This document shows positions 59,223-64,000 of a stretch of DNA of 64,000 nt, piece by piece. The stretch spans positions 152,361 through 216,360 of the forward strand of contig JAXMHA010000004.1 of assembly GCA_046347015.1 (NCBI GenBank). Direction: 5' to 3'. The DNA is from Dokdonella_A sp046347015 (GTDB lineage Bacteria > Pseudomonadota > Gammaproteobacteria > Xanthomonadales > Rhodanobacteraceae). Made by a program: the position numbers and the translations under genes. Position 1 is the first letter of the stretch. Every line of letters begins with the position of its first letter. Under the pieces are notes generated by a model, which was not told the origin of the DNA, did not search any database, and worked only from the letters and a program-made list of their open reading frames with translations.

Positions 59223-60613
59223 GCCGGCTCCGGAACCGCGCTCGGGACCGGCAAGCGCTTGGGTGCCGTCAGCAGGTCATAAACCAGGATGACGTAGCCG
59301 AGCGCGAAGATGACGCCGAAGCCCATCCGGGCCCACATCCCGGAAACGAACCATGGGTTTTCGGATGCGGTGGTGAATGCCATCAACGTCGAACCGCCGA
59401 TCGCACGCCCATAGAACGCCTGTGCCATTCCGGCCAGCAGCAACCCCATCACCATTCCGACCATGCCGAAATTGAGCAGGCCGAAGCCCCACTTCCAGGC
59501 GCGGCCATCGAGGAAATCGACACCCGACACCTTTTGCTTCGCGACATACAGCACCGCGATGACGCCACAGGCATAGGCGCCCCAGAACGCGAAATGTCCA
59601 TGGGATACGGTCCACTGGGTGCCATGTGAAAAGAGATTGATCTGCGGCAACGTCATCATGAAGCCCCAGATCCCCGCGCCAATGAAGTTGCCGAACGCCT
59701 CGGCGGTGATCCAGTAGAACGCCGGCCGGTTGCTGGTCTTCATCCGGTGGGTGCCGGCGTCGTAGATCGCATGCACGACCATGCCCAGCAACGGTAGCGG
59801 TTCGAGCGCCGAGAAGAATCCGCCGATGCTGAGCCAGTATTGGGGTGTGCCGATCCAGAAGTAGTGGTGGCCGAGCCCGAGGATACCGGCACCGAGGACC
59901 AGCATGACCTCGATGTAGAGCCATGTCTCGACGATCCGCCGAGGTGTCCCCATGACATCCATCAGCACCAGGGCCATCACGCAACCGATCAACACCTCCC
60001 ACGTGCTCTCCACCCACATGTGCACCAACCACCACCACCAATACAGGTCGACCGACATGTTGGTGACGGCAGGGAAGGCATCGAGGTAGACGACGACCAG
60101 CGGAATCAGGTCGAGCACGAGCACCCACATGATGCCGGTCATCTTGTGGGCCTTCACGCAGGTCGCGATGACGTTGTACGCGAAGACCAGCATCACGACG
60201 ACAATTCCTATGGAAGCCCAACGTGGGGCCTCCACGTACTTGCGTCCCTGGTTGATGAACCACATCGAGAACTCGTTGCTGCCGCCGTACTGCACGAACA
60301 GGAATACGAGGGCGACCACGACGACCACGGCGCAGAAGATCCAGAAGATGAGCTCGGCGAGCCACATGCCCTCGACCTCGCGGCCGAGTTCCTTCGGGAG
60401 GTACCAGTACACGGCACCGAGGAAACCCATCAGCAGCCAGATCACCAGCGTGTCGATGTGCAGCGTCTTGGACGTGCTGAAGTTGAACGTTTCGAACAAC
60501 AGCGACGGATGCAGGTAATACAGCGCCGAGAGCAGGCCGAACAGGATCATCACGCCGAACAGCGCGATGGCGGCGGTGAAGTAGCGCAGCGACAGTTTCT
60601 GGGACCGGAACAT
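59219..60613 (-). CDS. norB: Nitric oxide reductase large subunit NorB
   Basis: Heme-copper-oxidase-family subunit that reduces 2 NO to N2O. The 464 residues form about 12 helices. The low-spin heme histidine is in KTLHIDTLVIW. FeB ligands are in WWLVHMWVESTWEV (with the conserved glutamate) and GLGHHYFWIG, and the last heme histidines are in VSHGHFAFWGAY. There is no quinol-oxidase-like N-terminal extension, so this is the cytochrome-c-dependent type with NorC. The ATG at 60613 begins the homology, 11 bases after norC. Confidence 0.92.
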   Translation of the reverse strand: MFRSQKLSLRYFTAAIALFGVMILFGLLSALYYLHPSLLFETFNFSTSKTLHIDTLVIWLLMGFLGAVYWYLPKELGREVEGMWLAELIFWIFCAVVVVVALVFLFVQYGGSNEFSMWFINQGRKYVEAPRWASIGIVVVMLVFAYNVIATCVKAHKMTGIMWVLVLDLIPLVVVYLDAFPAVTNMSVDLYWWWWLVHMWVESTWEVLIGCVMALVLMDVMGTPRRIVETWLYIEVMLVLGAGILGLGHHYFWIGTPQYWLSIGGFFSALEPLPLLGMVVHAIYDAGTHRMKTSNRPAFYWITAEAFGNFIGAGIWGFMMTLPQINLFSHGTQWTVSHGHFAFWGAYACGVIAVLYVAKQKVSGVDFLDGRAWKWGFGLLNFGMVGMVMGLLLAGMAQAFYGRAIGGSTLMAFTTASENPWFVSGMWARMGFGVIFALGYVILVYDLLTAPKRLPVPSAVPEPA

Positions 60614-60624
60614 GCGCAGGACTC

Positions 60625-61263
60625 CTACTTTGCCTTGCCAACCTGGCCGAAATTGGCCGGGAAGCCATTGGTGTCGACAGCGGACATCCATTTGAGATAG
60701 GCGACCATGGCGCGCGCCTCGGACTCGGTGAGCTGGAGGTTCGGCATCCTTCGGTTCCAGGTCGGATACTGGTCGGGATGCATCAGGAACTCGACCATTG
60801 CCGCTTCACGCGTGGTCTTCCCGGTCATCGGCATCCAGATCTCCGACCATGCGGGGTCGAGCCACGACTTCGTCAGATCCGGCGCGAAATAGGCGCCGTT
60901 GCCGAAGAACGTGTGGCAGTTCATGCAATTTCGGCTCTGGATGACCAGCTTTCCGGTGCGCATCAATTCCGCCGCTTCGGCTTCGGTGTAAGTCTTGCCG
61001 AACAGCGGTTCCGGACCTCCGATGACCGGGACGTCCGCACGCCGGGACCAGTCGTATTGGTAGCCGATCGCCTGATTGATGACGGTGTAGGGTGGGACAT
61101 TGGCACCACCGACGCGGATCACGTCGATGCTGTCGATGGACAGGAACGCCAACACCACGAGCATCACGACGGTGACGCTGACCGCGCCCGCCCGCCAGAA
61201 CAGGGGATCCTGAAGATCCGCGCCGATCCCCGTCGTCCCGCTACTGGAAGTTTCGGAACTCAT
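60625..61263 (-). CDS. norC: Nitric oxide reductase cytochrome c subunit NorC
   Basis: A 212-residue protein with one N-terminal helix (AGAVSVTVVMLVVLAFLSI) and a periplasmic cytochrome domain. The heme c site is CMNCH in SRNCMNCHTFFGNGAYFAPDL, a characteristic NorC stretch. The axial methionine is likely in NRRMPNLQLTE. It passes electrons to NorB from azurin or a cytochrome c. The ATG at 61263 begins the homology. A perfect FNR/Dnr palindrome lies 74-87 bases upstream. Confidence 0.93.
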   Translation of the reverse strand: MSSETSSSGTTGIGADLQDPLFWRAGAVSVTVVMLVVLAFLSIDSIDVIRVGGANVPPYTVINQAIGYQYDWSRRADVPVIGGPEPLFGKTYTEAEAAELMRTGKLVIQSRNCMNCHTFFGNGAYFAPDLTKSWLDPAWSEIWMPMTGKTTREAAMVEFLMHPDQYPTWNRRMPNLQLTESEARAMVAYLKWMSAVDTNGFPANFGQVGKAK

Positions 61264-61307
61264 GGCCTCGAGAACTTCGGAAGCGCGGCGCCGCCGCGGG
61301 CGCGCGG

Positions 61308-61350
61308 AGTATGTGCGCCACTTGCACGCACCGTCATTGACGCAGGTCAA
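61308..61350 (-). promoter_or_regulatory. FNR/Dnr palindrome and -10 of norCB
   Basis: TTGAC-GCAG-GTCAA at 61337-61350 is a perfect palindrome. On the reverse strand CATACT (61313-61308) lies about 33 bases from its centre, fitting a class II activated promoter with transcription from about 61302. In denitrifiers such sites are bound by the NO-responsive Dnr/NnrR or by FNR/Anr. Confidence 0.72.
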
Positions 61351-62321
61351 CCAGACTCGTGGGGCGCGGTGAGGCCTGTCTGTACGTCGTGCACCAATTG
61401 GATCGGTGAATTCGATGACTGGCTCGGCGTCGACAATGAGGTCGACGCGATGGCGTGTCGAAACTATTGATTCTCATTTCCGCAAGAACGGAACCCCCGT
61501 TATTTGTGCAACTGCAGCCGCATGCAATCCGCAAGACGCTTCCATTGGGGCCGGATCAGGGTCGACTCGAATCGAGCCAAGCTGGCCAGGCTGCGGGGAA
61601 ACCGGAGGTGGTCCGATGGCGCGTTCGAATGCGACTCGCCATCGAACTCGTTTCGGTGGTCCACGCGGATTGCGCAAGCCGGTGACCGTGACTGTCGGAT
61701 CAGTTGCCGGGCGGTCGCCGGAGCGCGGCATGACGCAGCCGTCTCACGCAGTTCGGCCAGCCCGAGTTCGACAGGATTCCTTCGGTGCCGGAACGGGATG
61801 CCGTGGAAGCCCCGAGGACACGTCGAGAAGTGCAATACGAGAAGCGGCCAAGCGCCACGAATTCGGGGCGTTCCGTACAAGCCGACTCGTGGTTTGGAGC
61901 TCCGCACGGGGCTTCGATTTGACCGATTCGAACCGTGGGGACCACCGCACAACGTTCGTAATGTATATTATGTAAAATACGCATCTTGGCGTACGCGTCT
62001 GTCAAAAGCTCGTTCGCCGGGCCTGTCACCCGCCCGATTCCCATCACCCGGATCACAAGTTGGACCTCCCAGCCGCGCTACCCGCAATCCAGGTTGCCCA
62101 TGCGGCCTTTTCTTTTCTTGTCGCTTGTCGCTCGAAACCGCGGGACGGCGGTGACGGTGATCGGTCGCGAGTTCACCCAACGCTTCGGCGCCCCGTTTCT
62201 GCAGTCAAACAGCCGGGAGATCCATCGGCGCCTCGCGTAGAAGCCCGCTACCGCAACGCTTCCTCCGCGGGGTCGGTGTCGCGGGATGATCCCGTCCCGA
62301 CGCGTCCCGATTCGCGTGCTC
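61351..62321. other. Gene-poor stretch of about 1 kb
   Basis: No frame here has recognisable domains or a good ribosome-binding site. The composition is less GC-rich than the neighbouring genes, and codon-position bias seems absent. An AT-rich patch around 61960-61985 (TAATGTATATTATGTAAAATAC) is the most promoter-like spot. A degraded gene, a non-coding RNA or a scar of past insertion are possible; nothing decides between them. Confidence 0.5.
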
Positions 62322-62350
62322 TTCCGCAACCTCCGGATCCCGCGTATGAT
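62322..62350 (+). promoter_or_regulatory. Candidate promoter of rpmJ
   Basis: TTCCGC at 62322-62327 and TATGAT at 62345-62350 are 17 bases apart and 36 bases before the rpmJ ATG. The -10 matches 5 of 6 consensus bases. No Zur-like palindrome was noticed, although this L36 type is often Zur-controlled. Confidence 0.5.
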
Positions 62351-62385
62351 TTCGCGGTTTAACCGACCAATCGGCAGACGCAACG

Positions 62386-62511
62386 ATGAAAGTCCTCTCT
62401 TCCCTCAAATCCGCCAAGAAGCGCCATCGCGACTGCAAGGTCGTGCGCCGTCGCGGCAAGATCTTCGTGATCTGCAAGTCCAATCCGCGTTTCAAGGCGC
62501 GTCAGCGCTGA
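62386..62511 (+). CDS. rpmJ: Ribosomal protein L36, zinc-independent (YkgO) type
   Basis: A 41-residue protein beginning MKVLSSLKSAKKRHRDCKVV and ending ICKSNPRFKARQR. Only two cysteines (17 and 30) are present, without the CxxC...CxxxxH zinc set of the standard L36. So this is the C-minus (type B) form. In E. coli it replaces the zinc form during zinc shortage; in Xanthomonadales it is often the only L36. It stands alone, as expected. It is too short for many gene finders. Confidence 0.93.
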   Translation: MKVLSSLKSAKKRHRDCKVVRRRGKIFVICKSNPRFKARQR

Positions 62512-62520
62512 CCTGCGCAA

Positions 62521-62540
62521 CGCCGCGTTTCGTGGCGGCG
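62521..62540 (+). terminator. Possible terminator hairpin after rpmJ
   Basis: A 6-bp stem CGCCGC (62521-62526) with GCGGCG (62535-62540) and an 8-base loop begins 10 bases after the rpmJ stop. No T-run follows, so the call is weak. Confidence 0.3.
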
Positions 62541-62628
62541 ATCATGGAACGGGCAGTCGGGGTGTGATCTGATTCACTCGTTGGCGACGAGCAAGGCCCC
62601 GCAACCGCCCTTACAATCAGGGGGATAT

Positions 62629-62970
62629 ATGTCGAATCGCAGGCTTTCTCTCACGCTGGCGCCGCTGTTCGCTGCAGCAACGTTGATGGCATTGCCTGCC
62701 GCGGCGGAAACGCTCGCGAAACCGGAATCCCCCCATCACCGCGCAAGCGCTTCGCACGCAAGCGCCACGGTTCCGTGGCGTGGCATGACGATGTCAGCCG
62801 TCGAAAAGCGCTTCGGTGCGCCGCTCGCGCGGCTGCCGGATGCCGGCGGCGATTCGCCTCGCCATCCCGTCATCCACCGTTGGCGGTACCAGGGTTACAC
62901 GGTGTACTTCGAACGCAATCACGTGATTCACAGCGTGATCGATCAATCGGCTGCAGCATCCAAGTCCTGA
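62629..62970 (+). CDS. Small secreted protein, BamE-like fold suspected
   Basis: A 113-residue protein with a signal peptide ending PAAAETLA and a histidine/serine-rich linker. The small C-terminal domain is GMTMSAVEKRFGAP, then HPVIHRWRYQGYTVYFERNHVIHSVI. The GMTxxxVxxxFG...VYFE...I pattern is like the SmpA/BamE alpha-beta fold and is a recurring lone protein in Xanthomonadales. AGGGGG lies just before the ATG at 62629. Function unknown. Agmatine deiminase starts 4 bases after its stop. Confidence 0.75.
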   Translation: MSNRRLSLTLAPLFAAATLMALPAAAETLAKPESPHHRASASHASATVPWRGMTMSAVEKRFGAPLARLPDAGGDSPRHPVIHRWRYQGYTVYFERNHVIHSVIDQSAAASKS

Positions 62971-62974
62971 GGCC

Positions 62975-64000
62975 GTGGCTTCCGCGGATTGGCGCCTCCC
63001 GGCCGAGTGGGAGCGGCAGGATGGCGTGTTGCTGGCTTGGCCGCATCCTGCCACCGACTGGAGCGATCGCCTCGCCAGCGTCGAGTCGACGTATGCGGCG
63101 TTGGCGGCGGCCATCACGCGTTTCGAAACCGCGATCATTTGCGTTCCGGACGCGGCCGTCCGGGATCGTGCACGATCGATGCTCCCCACCTGCCCTCCCG
63201 AGCGGCTTCGTTTCGTCACCGTCGAGTATGACGACACCTGGCTCCGCGACAGCGGTCCGCTGACGCTTGCGGGCCTTTCCGGTTTTCGTCTGCTGGATTT
63301 CCGGTTCACGGGTTGGGGCGGCAAGTTCGACGCCCGGCGCGACGATGAACTCGTCGCGAACCTGATGGCACGGGGATTGTTCCGGAACGCGGAACGTCGC
63401 CGAGTCGATTTCGCGCTGGAAGGCGGCGCCATCGAGTCCGACGGCCAAGGCACGTTGCTCACGACCTGGACCTGCCTCAACCGCCGCCACCCGCGTTTGT
63501 CCAGGGCCGATCTCGATGCGCGCCTGCTCAAGGAGTTCAATGCGAACCGGGTGTTGTGGCTCGAACATGGCGAGATCGAGGGCGACGATACCGACGCCCA
63601 CGTCGACACCTTGGCTCGCTTCGCTCCGGACGATGCGATCGTGTACCAGTCCTGCGGCGACGTTTCCGACCGCCACCATGCCGACCTCTCGGCGATGGCC
63701 GATGAATTGGCCGACCTGCGGACGGCATCGGGCAGCGCCTACCGCCTGTTCCCGCTGCCGTGGCCACGAGGCATCATCGACGATGGGCGCCGGCTACCGG
63801 CGTCCTACGCCAACTATCTCGTCCTGAACGAAGCCATCGTGATGCCGGCCTATGGCAATGCAGCCGACGACCGCGCAGCCGAAGTGCTGGCCGCGGCGTA
63901 CCCGCGCCGCGAGATTGTCCCGCTCGATGCGCGCACCCTGATCTGGCAGAACGGCAGCGTACACTGCGTGACGATGCAGTTGCCGGAGGGTGTACTCGCG
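62975..64000 (+). CDS. aguA: Agmatine deiminase / PAD-like enzyme (3' end cut)
   Basis: Hydrolyses agmatine to N-carbamoylputrescine in putrescine synthesis. 342 codons are visible and the gene runs off the window. The guanidino-group fold is clear: RLPAEWERQDGVLLAWPH, YDDTWLRDSGP, GWGGKFD, LEGGAIESDGQGTLLTT, the catalytic histidine in DDTDAHVDTLARF, SYANYLVLN, and the catalytic cysteine in NGSVHCVTMQ. Only a few C-terminal residues should be missing. The start is a GTG at 62975, 4 bases after the preceding gene, with TGAGG upstream; no ATG lies near the homology start. Confidence 0.9.
   Translation, partial: MASADWRLPAEWERQDGVLLAWPHPATDWSDRLASVESTYAALAAAITRFETAIICVPDAAVRDRARSMLPTCPPERLRFVTVEYDDTWLRDSGPLTLAGLSGFRLLDFRFTGWGGKFDARRDDELVANLMARGLFRNAERRRVDFALEGGAIESDGQGTLLTTWTCLNRRHPRLSRADLDARLLKEFNANRVLWLEHGEIEGDDTDAHVDTLARFAPDDAIVYQSCGDVSDRHHADLSAMADELADLRTASGSAYRLFPLPWPRGIIDDGRRLPASYANYLVLNEAIVMPAYGNAADDRAAEVLAAAYPRREIVPLDARTLIWQNGSVHCVTMQLPEGVLA

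Noticed and set aside
61504..62154. A 216-codon forward frame in the gene-poor stretch
   Set aside because: Composition is random-like (many Arg, Ser, Cys), no ribosome-binding site and no recognisable fold. Kept only as a gene-poor region.
1..64000. CRISPR arrays, rRNA and tRNA genes, integrases, phage genes
   Set aside because: I looked for regularly spaced repeats, tRNA T-loop sequences in gaps and transposase or integrase motifs by eye and saw none. A covariance-model search would be needed to be certain about small RNAs.

Overview
The window is about 64 kb of high-GC, gene-dense bacterial DNA. The coding content points to a gammaproteobacterium, most likely of the Lysobacterales (Xanthomonadales), Rhodanobacteraceae-like. 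The reasons are the fabA-fabB pair, the yhbY/rlmE/ftsH/folP block, a zinc-independent (YkgO-type) ribosomal protein L36, a DnrO-like periplasmic protein, and many membrane-anchored TolB-like/TPR proteins. The lineage is an inference from gene content; no rRNA or tRNA gene was recognised.

Layout. 1-4 kb: end of der, then molybdenum-cofactor genes (mobA, moeA, a rhodanese-MoeB fusion), facing a small GNAT/DUF1244 pair. 4.3-8.9 kb: folD followed by a complete TRAP transporter (TatT lipoprotein, DctP, DctQ, DctM). 8.8-11.4 kb: reverse-strand LtaS-like sulfatase-fold enzyme, DUF498 protein and yhbY. 11.5-14.1 kb: rlmE-ftsH. 14.2-31.6 kb: an island of two paralogous membrane families, discussed below. 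31.6-36.7 kb: folP, guaB, guaA, tadA. 37-40.8 kb: PepSY protein, cytochrome b561, a two-component system and a universal stress protein, then a 285-bp palindromic MITE-like element. 41-47.3 kb: a BigR/SqrR-like persulfide-sensor regulator divergent from a DUF2892 protein and an RND efflux pair. 47.4-51.2 kb: PLP enzymes and a GST. 51.3-61.3 kb: azurin, Mpg, hemN, a UbiH-like hydroxylase, fabA/fabB, a 2OG oxygenase, a cytochrome c and norCB. 61.3-62.4 kb: a gene-poor stretch. The end carries rpmJ, a small secreted protein and agmatine deiminase (cut by the window end).

The most unusual region is 14.2-31.6 kb. Six intact TolB-like/TPR proteins, each with three predicted N-terminal membrane helices, and one decayed copy share the island with six ~260-residue single-pass proteins resembling DUF6090. 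Most junctions are 4-bp ATGA overlaps, so about ten genes (17036-29821) look like one translationally coupled operon. The small proteins share a near-identical N-terminus and membrane helix but have diverged periplasmic domains that all keep a cysteine pair. The TPR proteins are mosaics of two N-terminal and two C-terminal types. The island separates ftsH from folP, which are normally adjacent. Its function is unknown; an envelope sensing or assembly system is the simplest inference.

A second theme is low-oxygen and nitric-oxide physiology. FNR/Dnr-type palindromes (TTGAC-N4-GTCAA or close variants) lie upstream of azurin, hemN, the UbiH-like hydroxylase and norC, suggesting one regulon spread over 10 kb. 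No FNR/Dnr regulator gene is in the window.
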